NCBI GenBank assembly: GCA_026413225.1
Contig: JAPMTP010000079.1
Location: forward strand, 180,971 to 244,970
Length of the DNA: 64,000 nucleotides
Direction of reading: 5' to 3'
Origin: Otis tarda
Taxonomy: Eukaryota; Chordata; Aves; Otidiformes; Otididae
The position numbers were made by a program, and so were the translations under genes. The notes beneath the pieces are model-generated. The model was not told where the DNA came from, searched no databases, and saw only the letters and a list, made by a program, of their open reading frames with translations. Shown piece by piece: positions 49,714 through 62,400 of this stretch. Every line of letters begins with the position of its first letter. Position 1 is the first letter of the stretch.

Positions 49714-50192
49714 AAACACCCCGAAAAATCACGAACGTCGGACCATTGCTCCCACACCAAAAGGGCCAGCCACTCAAGCTCTTGCTGCTCCTCAGCAGCC
49801 ATTTTCAGTGCACCTACAGCAGCACAGACATTGGTGCTCCGGGCTTTCTCTGACGAACAGGGCTTCGACGTTTACCACCAGCTGCACCAGGGTGCCCACT
49901 GAAAAAAAAAACGCGAAAAATCACGAATGTCCGACCATTGCTCCCACACCAAAAGTGCCAGCCACTCAAGCTCTTGCTGCTCCTCAGCGGCCATTGGCAG
50001 CGCACCTACAGCAGCACACACACTGGGGCTCCGGGCTTTCCCTGACGAACATGGCTTCGGCGTTTACCACCAGTTGCAGCTGGGCGCCCCCTGAAAAAAA
50101 GCCCAGAAAAATGATGAACGTCAGACGATTGTTCCCACACCAACAGGGCCAGCCACTCAAGCTCTTGCTGCTCCTCAGCGGCCATTGGCAGT
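49714..50192 (+). repeat. Direct duplication inside the centre, copy 2
   Basis: Partner of 47614-48091 with a few changes (for example GTCCGACC for GTCGGACC near 49930, one more A in the A-run, and TTTCTCTG for TTTTTCTG near 49850). It lies only about 245 bp left of the fold-back junction. Confidence 0.85.
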
Positions 50193-50436
50193 GCACGTAC
50201 AGCAGCACAGACATTGGGGCTCCGGGCTTTCCCTGACGAACAGGGCTTCGCCGTTTACCACCAGCTGCACCTGGGCGTCCCCTGAAAATAACCCCAAGTA
50301 AACACGAACGTCAGACCATTGCTCCCACAGCAAAAGTGCCAGCCACTCAAGCTCCTGCTGCTCCTCAGGGGCCTTTGGCACTCCACGTACTGCTCCAGAG
50401 ACATTCAGGCTCCGGTCTTTCCCTGACGAACAGGGC

Positions 50437-50438
50437 AC
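50437..50438. other. Second polarity switch: fold-back junction
   Basis: The forward monomer runs normally to CTGACGAACAGGGC (ending 50436). It then switches mid-unit to ACTTTTGGTGTGGGAGC, which is reverse-oriented satellite. Everything to the right is the reverse complement of sequence ending at 46903. In reverse, the satellite usually reads GGCACTTTTGG, so a 3-base GGC at the junction could be shared by both sides. No inserted bases or transposon ends are seen. Confidence 0.93.
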
Positions 50439-53400
50439 TTTTGGTGTGGGAGCAATGGTGCGATGTTCGTGATTTTTTGGGGTTTTTTTTCAGGGGGCGC
50501 CACGTGCAGCTGGTGGTAAACGTCGAAGCTCTGTTCGTCAGGGAAAGCCCGGAGCCCCAATGTCTGTGCTGCTGTAGATGCGCTGCCAATGGCCGCTGAG
50601 GAGCAGCAAGGGCTTGAGTTGCTGGCACTTTTGGTGTGGGAGCAATGGTCCGACGTTCGTGATATTTAGGGGATATTTTTCAGGTGGCGCCCAGGTGCAG
50701 CTGGTGGTAAACGTCGAAGCCCTGTTCGTCTGGGAAAGACCGGAGCCCCAATGTCTGTGCTGCTGTAGGTTCACTGAAAATGGCCGCTGAGGAGCAGCAA
50801 GAGCTTGAGTGGCTGGCACTTTTGGTGTGGGAGCAATGGTCCGACGTTTGTGATTTTTCGGGGTTTCAGGGGGCGCCCACGTATAGCTGGTGGTAAACGT
50901 GGAAGCCCTGTTCGTCAGGGCAAGCCCGGAGCCCCAATGTCTGTGCTGCTGTAGGTGGATGCCAATGGCCGCTGAGGAGCAGCAAGAGCTTGAGTGGCTG
51001 GCACTTTTGGTGTGGGAGCAATCTTCCGACGGCAGTGATTTTTCTGGGGTTTTTTTCAGTGAGCGCCCTGGTGCAGCTGGTGGTAAACGTCGAAGCCCTG
51101 TTCGTCAGGGAAAGTCCGTGGCCCAAATGTCTGTGGTGCTGTAGGGTGCGCTGCCAATGGCCGCTGAGGAGCAGCAAGAGCTTGAGTGGCTGGCACTTTT
51201 GGTGTGGGAGCAATCGTCCGACGTTCGTGATTTTTCGGGGTTTTTTTTTCAGGGGGCGCCCACGTGTAGCTGGTGGTAAATGACGAAGCCCTGTTCGTCA
51301 GGGAAAGCCCGGAGCCCCAATGTCTGTGCTGCTGTAGGTGCGCTGCCAAAGGCCGCTGAGGAGCAGCAAGAGCTTGAGTGGCTTGAAATTTTGGTTTGGG
51401 AGCAATGGTCCGACGTTTGTGATATTTTGTGGTTTTTTTTCAGTGGGTGCCCATGTGCAGCTGGTGGTAAACGTCGAAGCCCTGTTCGTCAGGGAAAGCC
51501 CGGAGCCCCAATGTCTGTGCTGCTGTAGGTGCGCTGCCAATGGCTGCTGAGGAGCAGCAAGAGCTTGAGTGTCTGGCACTTTTGGTGTGGCAGCAATAGT
51601 ACGACGTTCGTGATTTTTGGGGTTTTTTTCAGTGCGCGCCCCATTGCCGCTGGTGGTAAACGTCGAAGCCCTGTTCGTCAGGGAAAGCCCGGAGCCCCAA
51701 TGTCTGTGGTGCTGTAGGTGCGCTTCCAATTGCCGCTGAGGAGCAGCAAGAGCTTGAGTGGCTGGCACTTTTGGTGTGGCAGCAATCGTCCGACGTTCGT
51801 GATTTTTCGGGTTTTTTCAGGGGTCGCCCAGGTGCAGCTGGTGGTAAACGTCGAAGCCCTGTTCGTCAGGGAAAGCCCGGAGACCCAATGTCTGTGCTGC
51901 TGTAGGTGCAGTGCCAATGACCGCTGAGGAGCAGCAAGAGCTTGAGTGCCTGGCCCTTTTGGTATGGGAGCAATTTTCTGACGGCAGTGATTTTTCTGGG
52001 ATTTTTTTCAGTGAGCGCCCTGGTGCAGCTGGTGGTAAACGTCGAAGCCCTGTTCGTCAGGGAAAGTCCAGAGCCCAAATGTCTGTGCTGCTGTAGGTGC
52101 GCTGCCAATGGCCGCTGAGGAGCAGCAAGAGCTTGAGTGGCTGGCACTTTTGGTGTGGGAGCAATCGTCCGATGTTCGCGATTTTTCGGGTTTTTTCAGT
52201 GAGCGCCGTGGTGCAGCTGGTCGTAAACGTCGAAGCCCTGTTCATCAGGGAAAGCCCAGAGCCCCAATGTCTGTGCTGCTGTAGGTGGACTGCCAATGGC
52301 CGCTGAGGAGCAGCAAGAGATTGAGTGGGTGACACTTTTGGAGTGGGAGCAATGGTCCGACGTTCGTGATTTTTCGGGGTTTTTTTCAGGGGGCGCCCAC
52401 GTGCAGCTGGTGGTAAACATCGAAGCCCTGTTCGTCAGGTGTAGCCCGGAGCCCCAATGTCTGTGCTGCTGTAGGTGCACTGACAATGACCGCTGAGGAG
52501 CACCAAGAGCTTGAGTGGCTGGCACTTTTGGTGTGGGAGCAATGGTCTGACGTTCGTGATTTTTCGGGGTTTTTTTTCAGTGGGCGCCCACGTGCAGCTG
52601 GTGGTAAACGTCGAAACCCTGTTCGTCAGGGAAAGCCCGGAGGCCCAATGTCTGTGGTGCTGTAGGTGCGCTGCCAATGGCCGCTGAGGAGCAGCAAGAG
52701 CTTGAGTGTCTGGCCCTTTTGGTGTGGCAGCAATGGTCCGACGTTCGTGATTTTTCGGGGTTTTTTTCAGGGGACGCCCACGTGCAGCTGGTGGTAAACG
52801 TCGAAGCCCTGTTCGTCAGGGAAAGCCCGGAGGCCCAATGTCTGTGCTGCTGTAGGTGCGCTGCCAATGGCCGCTGAGGAACAGCAAGAGCTTGAGTGGC
52901 TGGCACTTTTGGTTTTGGAGCAATAGTCTGACGTTCGTGATTTTTCGGGGTTTATTTTCAGTGGGCGCCGTGTTGCAGCTGCTGGTACACGTCGAAGCCC
53001 CGTACGTCAGGGAAAGCACGGAGCCCCAATGTCTGTGTTGCTGTAGGTGCACTGCCAATGACCGCTGAGGAGCAGCAAGAGCTTGAGAGTCTGGCACTTT
53101 TGGTGTGGGAGCAATGGTCCGACGTTCGTGAATTTTCGGGGTTTTTTAAGTGGGCGCCCACGTGTAGATGGTGGTAAACATCGAAGCCCTGTTCGTCAGG
53201 GAAAGCCCAGAGGCCCAATGTCTGTGCTGCTGTACATGTGCTACCAATGGCCGCTGAGGAGCAGCAAGAACTTGAGTGGCTGGTACTTTTGGTGTGGGAG
53301 CGATGGTCCGACATTCGTGATTTTTCGGGGTTTTTTTCAGTGGGCGCCGTTGTGCATCTGGTAGTAAACGTCGAAGCCCTGTTCGTCAGGGAAAGCCCGG

Positions 53401-56400
53401 AGCCCCAATGTCTGTGGTGCTGTAGGTGCGCTGCCAATGGCCGCTGAGGAGCAGCAAGAGCTTGAGTGGCTGGCATTTTTGGTGTGGGAGCAATCGTCCA
53501 ACGTTCGCGATTTTTCGGGGTTTTTTGTCAGGGCGCGCCCACGTGCAGCTGGTGGTAAACGTCCAAACCCTGTTCGTCAGGGAAAGCCCGGAGGCCCAAT
53601 GTCTGTGCTGCTGTAGGTGCGCTGCCAATGGCCGCTGAGGAGCAGCAAGAGCTTGAGTGTCTGGCCCTTTTGGTGTGGCAGCAATCGTCCGACGTTCGTG
53701 ATTTTTCGGGGTTTTTTTCAGGGAGCGCCCACGTGCAGCTGGTGGTATACGTCGAAGCCCTGCTCCTCAGGGGAAGCCCGGAGCCCCAATGTCTGTGCTG
53801 CTGTAGGGTGCGCTACCAAATGCCGCTGAGGAGCAGCAAGAGCTTGAGCGACTGGCACTTTTGGTGTGGGAGCAATGGTCCGACGTTCGTGATTTTTCGG
53901 CTTTTATTTCAGGCGACGCCCACGTGCAGATGGTGGTAAACGTCGAAGCCCTGTTCGTCAGGGAAAGCCCGGAGCCCCAATGTCTGTGTTGCTGTAGGTG
54001 CGCTGCCAATGGCCGCTGAGGAGCAGCAAGAGCTTGAGTGGCTGGCACTTTTGGTGTGGGAGCAATCGTCCAACGTTCGCGATTTTTCGGGGTTTTTTTT
54101 CAGGGGGCGCCCACGTGCAGCTGGTGGTAAACGTCAAAACCCTGTTCGTCAGGGAAAGCCCGGAGCACGAATGTCTGTGTTGCTGTAGGTGCACTGCCAA
54201 TGACCGCTGAGGAGCAGCAAGATCTTGAGAGTCTGGCACTTTTGGTGTGGGAGCAATGGTACGACGTTCGTGATTTTTCGAGTTTTTTTTTCAGGGGGCG
54301 CCCTGGTGCAGCTGGTGGTAAACGTCGAAGCCCTGTTCGTCATGGAAAGCCCGGAGCCCCAATGTCTGTGCTGCTGTAGGTGCGCTGACAATGGCCGCTG
54401 AGGGGCAGCAAGAGCTTGAGTGGCTGGCACTTTTGGTGTGGGAGCAATGGTCCAACATTCGTGATTTTTCGAGTTTTTCTTTCAGGGCGCGCCCATGTGC
54501 AGCTGGTGGTAAACGTCGAACCCCTGTTCGTCAGGGAAAGCCCGGAGCCCAAATGTCTGTGCTGCTGTAGGTGTGCTGCCAATGGCCGCTGAGGAGCAGC
54601 AAGAGCTTGAGTGGCTGTCAATTTTGGTGTGGGAGCAATCGTCCGACGTCAATGATTTTTCGGGGTTTTTTTTCAGGGAGTGCCCAAGTTTAGCTGGTGG
54701 TAAACGTCGAAGCCCTGTTTGTCAGGGAAAGCCCGGAGCCCAAATGTCTGTGCTGCCGTAGGTGCGCTGCCCATGGCTGCTGAGGAGCAGCAAGAGCTTG
54801 AGTGGCTGGCACATTTGGTGTGGGAGCAATCGTCCGACGTTCGTGATTTTTCGGGTTTTTTCAGTTGGCGTCCAGGTGCAGCTGGTGGTAAACGTCGAAG
54901 CCCTGTTCGTCAGGGAAAGCCCGGAGCCCCAATGTCTGTGCTGCTGTAGGTGCACTGCCAATGGCCGCTGAGGAGCAGCAAGAGCTTGAGTGGCTGGCAC
55001 TTTTGGTGTGGGAGCAATTTTCTGACGGCAGTGATTTTTCGGGGTTTTTTTTCAGTGAGCGCCCTGGTGCAGCTGGTGGTAAACGTCGAAGCCCTGCTCC
55101 TCAGGGAAAGTCCAGAGCCCAAATGTCTGTGCTGCTGTAGGTGCACTGCCAATGGCCGCTGAGGGGCAGCAAGAGCTTGAGTGGCTGGCACTTTTGGTGT
55201 GGGAGCAATCGTCCAACGTTCGTGATTTTTCGGGGTTTTTTTTCAGTGGGCGTCCACGTGTAGCTAGTGGTAAACGTCGAAGCCCTGTTCATCACGGAAA
55301 GCCCAGAGCCCCAATGTCTGTGCTGCTGTAGGTGGACTGCCAATGGCCGCTGAGGAGCAGCAACAGCTTGAGTGGCTGGCACTTTTGGTGTGGGAGCAAT
55401 GGTCCGACGTTCGTGATTTTTCGAGTTTTTTTTTCAGGGGTCGCCCTGCTGCAGCTGGTGGTAAACGTCGAAGCCCTGTTCGTCAGGGAAAGCCCGGAGC
55501 CCCAATGTCTGTGCTGCTGTAGGTGCGCTGCCAATGGCCGCTGAGGGGCAGCAAGAGCTTGAGTTGCTGGCACTTTTGGTGTGGGAGCAATGGTCCAACA
55601 TTCGTGATTGCACGAGTTTTTTTTTCAGGGGGCGCCCATGTGCAGCTGGTGGTAAACGTCGAAGCCCTGTTCGTCAGGGAAAGCCCGGAGCCCCAATGTC
55701 TGTGCTGCTGTACGTGTGCTACCAATGGCCGCTGAGGAGCAGCAAGAACTTGAGTGGCTGGCACTTTTGGTGTGGGAGCAATCGTACGACGTCCGTGATT
55801 TTTCGGGGTTGTTTTCTGTGGGCGCCCCGGTGCAGCTGGTGGTAAACGTCGAAGCCTTGTTCATCAGGGAAAGCCTGGAGCTCCAATGTCTGTGCTGCTG
55901 TAGGTGCACTGCCAATGGCCGCTGAGGAGCAGCAAGAGCTTGAGTGGCTGGCAATTTTTGTGTAGGAGCAATCGTCCGACGTTCGTGATATTTCGGGGTT
56001 TTTTTCAGGGAGCGCCCACGTGTAGATGGTGGTAAACGTCGAAGCCCTGTTCGTCAGGGAAAGCCCAGAGCCCCAATGTCTGTGGTGCTGTAGGTGCGCT
56101 GCCAATGGCCGCTGAGGAGCAGCAAGAGCTTGAGTGGCTGGCCCTTTTGGTGTGGGAGCAATGGTCCGACGTTCGTGATTTTTCGGGGTTTTTTATCAGT
56201 GAGCGCACTGGTGCAGGTGGTGGTAGACATCAAAGCCCTGTTCGTCAGAGACAGCCCGGAGCCCCAATGTCTGTGCTGCTGCAGGTGCGCTGCCAATGGC
56301 CGCTGAGGAGCAGCAAGAGCTTGAGTGGCTGGCACTTTTGGTGTGCGAGCAATCGTCCGACGTTCGTGATTTTTCGGGGTTTTTTTTCAGGGGCCGTCCA

Positions 56401-59400
56401 CCTGCAGCTGGTGGTAAACGTCGAAGCCCTGTTCGTCAGGGAAAGCCCGGAGCTCCAATGTCTGTGCTGCTGTAGGTGCGCTGCCAATGGCCGCTGAGGA
56501 GCAGCAAGAGCTTGAGTGGCTGGCACTTTTGGTGTGGGAGCAATCGTCTGACGTTCGGGATTTTTCGGGGTTTTTTTTCAGTGAGATCCCTTGTGCAGCT
56601 GGTGGTAAATGTCGAAGCCCTGTTCATCAGGGAAAGCCCGGAGCCTCAATGTGTGTGCTCTGTAGGTGCGCCGGCAATGGCCACTGAGGAGCAGCAAGAG
56701 CTCGAGTGGCTGGCACTTTTGGTGTGGGAGCAATCGCCCGACATTCGTTATTTTATAGGGCTTTTTTTCAGGGACCGTACACCTGCAGCTGGTGGTAAAT
56801 GTCGAAGCCCTGTTTGTCAGAGACAGCCCGGTGCCCCAATGTCTGTGCTGCGGTAGGTGCGCTGCCAATGGCTGCTGAGGAGCTGCAAGTGCTTGAGTGT
56901 CTGGCCTTTTTGGTGTGGCAGCAATCGTACGACATTCGTGATTTTTCGAGGTTTATTTTAAGTGAGCTCCCACGTTTAGATGGTGGTAAACGTCGAAGCC
57001 CTGTTCGTCAGGGAAAGCCCGGATCCCCAATGTCTCTGGTGCTGTAGGTGGACTGCAAATGGCCGCTGAGGAGCAGCAAGAAATTGAGTGGCTGGCACTT
57101 TTGGTGTGGGAGCAATCGTCCGACGTTCGTGATTTTTCGGGGTTTTTTTCAGGGGGTGCCCACAAGCAGCTTGTGGTAAACGTCGAAGCCCTGTTCATCA
57201 GGGAAAGCCCGGAGCCTCAATGTGTGTGCTGCTGTAGGTGCGCTGCCAATAGCCGCTGAGGAGCAGCAAGAGCTTGAGTGGCTGGCACTTTTGGTGTGGG
57301 AGCAATTGTCCGACTTTCGCGATATTTCGGGGTTTTATTTTCAGTGGGGGCCCACATGTAGCTGTTGGTAAACGTCGAAGCCCTGTTCATCAGGGAAAGC
57401 CCAGAGCCCCAATGTCTGTGCTGCTGTAGGTGGACTGCCAATGGCCGCTGAGGAGCAGCAAGAGCTTGAGTGGCTGACACTTTTGGAGTGGGAGCAATGG
57501 TCCGACGTTCGTGATTTTTCGGGGTTTTTTTCAGGAGCGCCCACGTGCAGCTAGTGGTAAACATCGAAGCCCTGTTCGTCAGGGAAAGCCCGGAGCCCCA
57601 ATGTCTGTGCTGCTGTAGGTGCACTGACAATGACCGCTGAGGAGCAGCAAGAGCTTTTGTGTCTGGCACTTTTGTTGTGGCAGCAATCGTCCGACGTTCG
57701 TGATTTTTCGGGTTTTTTTTCAGAGGACGCCCACGTGTAGCTGGTGGTAAACGTCGAAGCCCTGTTCGTCAGGGAAAGCCCGGAGCCCCAATGTCTGTGC
57801 TGCTGTACGTGCGCTACCAAATGCCGCTGAGGAACAGCAAGAGCTTGAGTGGCTGGCAATTTTGGTGTAGGAGCAATGGTCCGACGTTCGTGATTTTTCG
57901 GGGTTTTTTTCAGTGGGCGCCCACGTGTAGATGGTGGTAAACGTCGAAGCCCTGTTCATCAGGGAAAGCCCGGAGCCCCAATGTCTGTGCTGCTGTAGGT
58001 GCGCTGCCAATGGCCGCTGAGGAGCAGCAAGAGCTTGAGTGGCTGGCACTTTTGGTGTGGGAGCAATCGTTCAACGTTCGTGATTTTTCGGGTATTTTAT
58101 CAGTGATCGCCCTGGTGCAGGTGGTGGTAGACGTCGAAGCCCTGTTCGTCAGAGACAGCCTGGAGCCCCAATGTCTCTGCTGCTGCAGGTGCGCTGCCAA
58201 TGGCCGCTGAGGAGCAGCAAGAGCTTGAGTGGCTGGCGCTTTTGGTGTGGGAGCAATGGTCTGACGTTCGTGATTTTTCGGGGTTTTTTTTCAGGGGCCG
58301 TCCACCTGCAGCTGGTGGTAAACGTCGAAGCCCTGTTCGTCAGGGAAAGCCCGGAGCCTCAATGTCTCTGGTGTGGTAGGTGGACAGCCAATGGCCGCTG
58401 AGGAGCAGCAAGAGCTTGAGTGGCTGGCGCTTTTGGTGTAGGAGCAATCGTCCGACGTTCGTGATTTTTCGGGGTGTTTTCAGTGGGCGCCCACGTGTAG
58501 CTGGTGGTAAACGTCGAAGCCCTGTTCGTCAGGGAAAGCCCGGAGCCCCAATGTCTGTGCTGCTGTAGGTGGACTGCCAACGGCCGCTGAGGAGCAGCAA
58601 GAGCTTGAGTGTCTGGCCTTTTTGGTGTGGCAGCAATCGTAGGACATTCGTGATTTTTCGGGGGTTTTTTTAGTGAGCTCCCACGTGTAGATGGTGGTAA
58701 ACGTGGAAGCCCTGTTCGTCAGGGAAAGCCCGGATCCCCAATGTCTCTGGTGCTGTAGGTGGACTGCAAATGGCCACTGAGGAGCAGCAAGAGCTTGAGT
58801 GGCTGGCACTTTTGGTGTGGGAGCAATCGTCCGACTTTCGCGATTTTTCGGGGTTTTTTTTTCAGTGGGCGCCCACGTGTACCTGGTGGTAAACGTCGAA
58901 GCCCTGTTCATCAGGGAAAGCCTGGAGCCCCAATGTCTCTGGTGCTGTAGGCGGACTGCCAATGGCCGCTGAGGAGCAGCAAGAGCTTGAGTGGCTGACA
59001 CTTTTGGAGTGGGAGCAATGGTCCGACGTTCGTGATTTTTCGGGGTTTTTTTCAGGGAGCGCCCACGTGCAGCTAGTAGTAAACATCGAAGCCCTGTTCG
59101 TCAGGGAAAGCCCGGAGCACCAATGTCTGTGCTGCTGTAGGTGCGCTGCCAATGGCCGCTGAGGAGCAGCAAGAGCTTGAGTGGCTGGCACTTTTGGTGT
59201 GGCAGCAATCGTCCGACGTTCGTGATTTTTTGCGGTTTTTTTCAGTGGGCGCCCATGTGCAGCTGGTGGTAAACATAGAAGCCCTGTTCGTCAGGGAAAG
59301 CCCGGAGCCCCAATGTCTGTGCTGCTGTACGTGCGCTACCAAATGCCGCTAAGAAGCAGCAAGAGCTTGAGTGGCTGGCAATTTTGGTGTAGGATCAATG

Positions 59401-62400
59401 GTCCGACGTTCGTGATTTTTCGAGGTTTTTTTCAGTGGGCGCCCATGTGTAGATGGTGGTAAACGTCGAAGCCCTGTTCATCAGGGAAAGCCCGGAGCCC
59501 CAATGTCTGTGCTGCTATAGGTGCGCTGCCAATGGCTGCTGAGGAGCAGCAATAGCTTGAGTGGCTGGCACTTTTGGTGTAGGAGCAATGGTCCGACGTT
59601 CGTGATTTTTCGGGGTCTTTTATCAGTGAGCGCCCTGGTGCAGGTGGTGGTAGACGTCGAAGCCCTGTTCGTCAGAGAAAGCCCGGAGCTCCAATGTGTG
59701 TGCTGCTGTAGGTGCGCTGCCAATGGCCGCTGAGGAGCAGCAAGAGCTTGAGTGGCTGGCACTTTTGGTGTGGGAGCAATCGTCCGACGTTCGTGATTTT
59801 TTGGGGTTTTTTTCAGGGGGCGCCCACAAGCAGCTTGTGGTAAACGTCGAAGCCCTACTCCTCAGGTAAAGCCCGGAGCCCCAATGTCTGTGGTGCTGTA
59901 GGTGCGCTGCCAATGGCCGCTGAGGAGCAGCAAGAGCTTGAGTGGCTGGCACTTTTGGTGTGGGAGCAATCGTCCGACGTTCGTGATTTTTCGGGGTTTT
60001 TTTCAGGAGGCGCCCACGTGTAGCTGGTGGTAAAAATCGAAGCCCTGTTCGTCAAGGAAAGCCCGGAGCCCCAATGTCTGTGCTGCTGTAGGTGCGCTAC
60101 CAATGGCCGCTGAGGAGCACCAAGAGCTTGAGTGGCTGGCACTTTTTGTGTGGGAGAAATGGTCCGACGTTCATGATATTTCGGGGTTTTTTTCAGGGAG
60201 CGCCCAATTGCAGCTGGTGGTAAACTTCGAACTCTGTTCGTCAGGGAAAGCGCGGAGCCCCAGTGTCTGTGGTGCTGTACGTGCACTGCCAATGGCCGCT
60301 GAGGAGCAGCAAGAGCTTGAGTGGCTGGCACTTTTGGTGTGGGAGCAATCGTCCAATGTTCGTGTTTTTTCGGGGTTTTTTTTCAGGGGGCGCCCAGGTG
60401 TGGCTGGTGGCAAAATTCGAAGCCCTGTTCGTCAGGGAAAGCCCGGATCCCCAATGTCTTTGCTGCTGTAGGTGGACTGCCAATGCCCGCTGAGGGGCAG
60501 CAAGAGCTTGAGTGTCTGGCACTTTTGGTGTGGGAGCAATCGTCCGACGTCCGTGATTTTTCGAGGTTTTTTTCAGTGGGCGCCCACGTGCAGCTTGTGG
60601 TTAAACGGCGAAGCCCTGTTCGTCAGGGAAAGCCCGGAACCCCAATGTCTCTGGTGTGGTAGGTGGACAGCCAATGGCCGCTGAGGAGCAGCAAGAGCTT
60701 GAGTGGCTGGCACTTTTGGTGTGGGAGCAATGGTCCGACGTTCGTGATTTTTGGGGTTTTCTTTCAGGGGGCGCCGTTGTGCAGCTGGTGGTAAACGTCG
60801 AAGCCCTGTTCGTCAGGGAAAGACTGGAGCCTCAATGTCTCTGGTGCGATACGTGGAGTGCCAATGGCTGCTGAGGAGCAGCAAGAGCTTGAGTGGCTGG
60901 CACTTTTGGTGTGGGAGCAATGGTCCGACGTTCATGATTTTTCGAGGTATTTTTCAGAGGGCGCCCACGTGTAGATGGTGGTAAACGTCGAAGCCCTGTT
61001 CATCAGGGAAAGCCCGGAGCCCCAATGTCTGTGCTGCTGTAGGTGCGCTGCCAATGGCCGCTGAGGAGCAGCAAGAGCTTGAGTGGCTGGCACTTTTGGT
61101 GTGGGAGCAATCGTTCAACGTTCGTGATTTTTCGGGGTATTTTATCAGTGATCGCCCTGGTGCAGGTGGTGGTAGACGTCGAAGCCCTGTTCGTCAGAGA
61201 CAGCCTGGAGCCCCAATGTCTGTGCTGCTGCAGGTGCGCTGCCAATGGCCGCTGAGGAGCAGCAAGAGCTTGAGTGGCTGGCGCTTTTGGTGTGGGAGCA
61301 ATGGTCTGACGTTCGTGATTTTTCGGGGTTTTTTTTCAGGGGCCGTCCACCTGCAGCTGGTGGTAAACGTCGAAGCCCTGTTCGTCAGGGAAAGCCCGGA
61401 GCCTCAATGTCTCTGGTGTGGTAGGTGGACAGCCAATGGCCGCTGAGGAGCAGCAAGAGCTTGAGTGGCTGGCGCTTTTGGTGTAGGAGCAATCGTCCGA
61501 CGTTCGTGATTTTTCGGGGTGTTTTCAGTGGGCGCCCACGTGTAGCTGGTGGTAAACGTCGAAGCCCTGTTCGTCAGGGAAAGCCCGGAGCCCCAATGTC
61601 TGTGCTGCTGTAGGTGGACTGCCAACGGCCGCTGAGGAGCAGCAAGAGCTTGAGTGTCTGGCCTTTTTGGTGTGGCAGCAATCGTAGGACATTCGTGATT
61701 TTTCGGGGTTTTTTTTTAGTGAGCTCCCACGTTTAGATGGTGGTAAACGTCGAAGCCATGTTCGTCAGGGAAAGCCCGGATCCCCAATGTCTCTGGTGCT
61801 GTAGGTGGACTGCAAATGGCCACTGAGGAGCAGCAAGAGCTTGAGTGGCTGGCACTTTTGGTGTGGGAGCAATCTTCCGAGGTTCGTGATTTTTCTGGGT
61901 TTCTTTTCAGGGAGCGCCCACGTGCAGCTGGTGGTAAACGTCGAAGCCCTGTTCGTCAGGGAAAGTCCGGAGCCCCAATGTCTGTGGTGCTGTAGGTGCG
62001 CTGAAAATGGCCGCTGAGGAGCAGCAAGAGCTTGAGTGTCTGGCACTTTTGGTGTGGGAGCAATCGTACGACACTGGTGAGGTTTAGGGGTATTTTTTCA
62101 GGGGGCGCCCTGGTACAATGGTGGTAAACGTCGAAGCCCTGTTCGTCAGGGAAAGCCCGGAGCCCCAATGTCTCTGGTGCTGTAGGTGGACTGCCAATGG
62201 ACGCTGAGGATTAGCAAGAGCTTGAGTGGCTGGCACTTTTGGTGTGGGAGCAATGGTCCGACGTTCATGATTTTTTGGGGTGTTTTCAGTAGGCGCCCAC
62301 GTGTAGCTGGTGGTAAACGTCGAATCCCTGTTGGTCAGGGAAAGTACGGAGCCCCAATGTCTGTGCTGCTGTAGGTGCACTGCCAATGGCCGCTGAGGAG

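Larger units (their letters stand above)
1885..50436 (+). repeat. Main satellite array, forward orientation, about 255 monomers of 190-191 bp
   Basis: The same unit recurs without interruption. Landmarks in order are ACGAACGTCGGACGATTGCT, CCCACACCAAAAGTGCCAG, CTCAAGCTCTTGCTGCTCCT, a GCACCTACAGCAGCACAGAC region, ATTGGGGCTCCGGGCTTTCC, CTGACGAACAGGGCTTCGAC, GTTTACCACCAGCTGCAC and a GGGCGCC...TGAAAAAAACC...GAAAAATC tail. Spacing of matching landmarks is repeatedly 190 or 191 bp, with small changes mostly from A-run length. The array contains no other gene or transposon that I could see. Arrays of this kind form centromeric or pericentromeric heterochromatin in birds; that location is inference. 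Confidence 0.97.
46904..50436 (+). repeat. Unpaired centre of the giant inverted duplication (3,533 bp, about 18.5 monomers)
   Basis: This is forward-oriented satellite lying between the two arms and present once within the window. It is not a foreign sequence. It holds nested direct duplications: 47614-48091 matches 49714-50192, and about 48070-48780 matches about 49220-49735 with one monomer lost. The midpoint of symmetry is near 48670, inside ordinary satellite with no special motif that I could see. Confidence 0.92.

Noticed and set aside
46904-50436. Transposon or other foreign insert driving the fold-back
   Set aside because: The centre is continuous satellite in normal register up to 50436, with no terminal inverted repeats, target-site duplication or non-satellite sequence.
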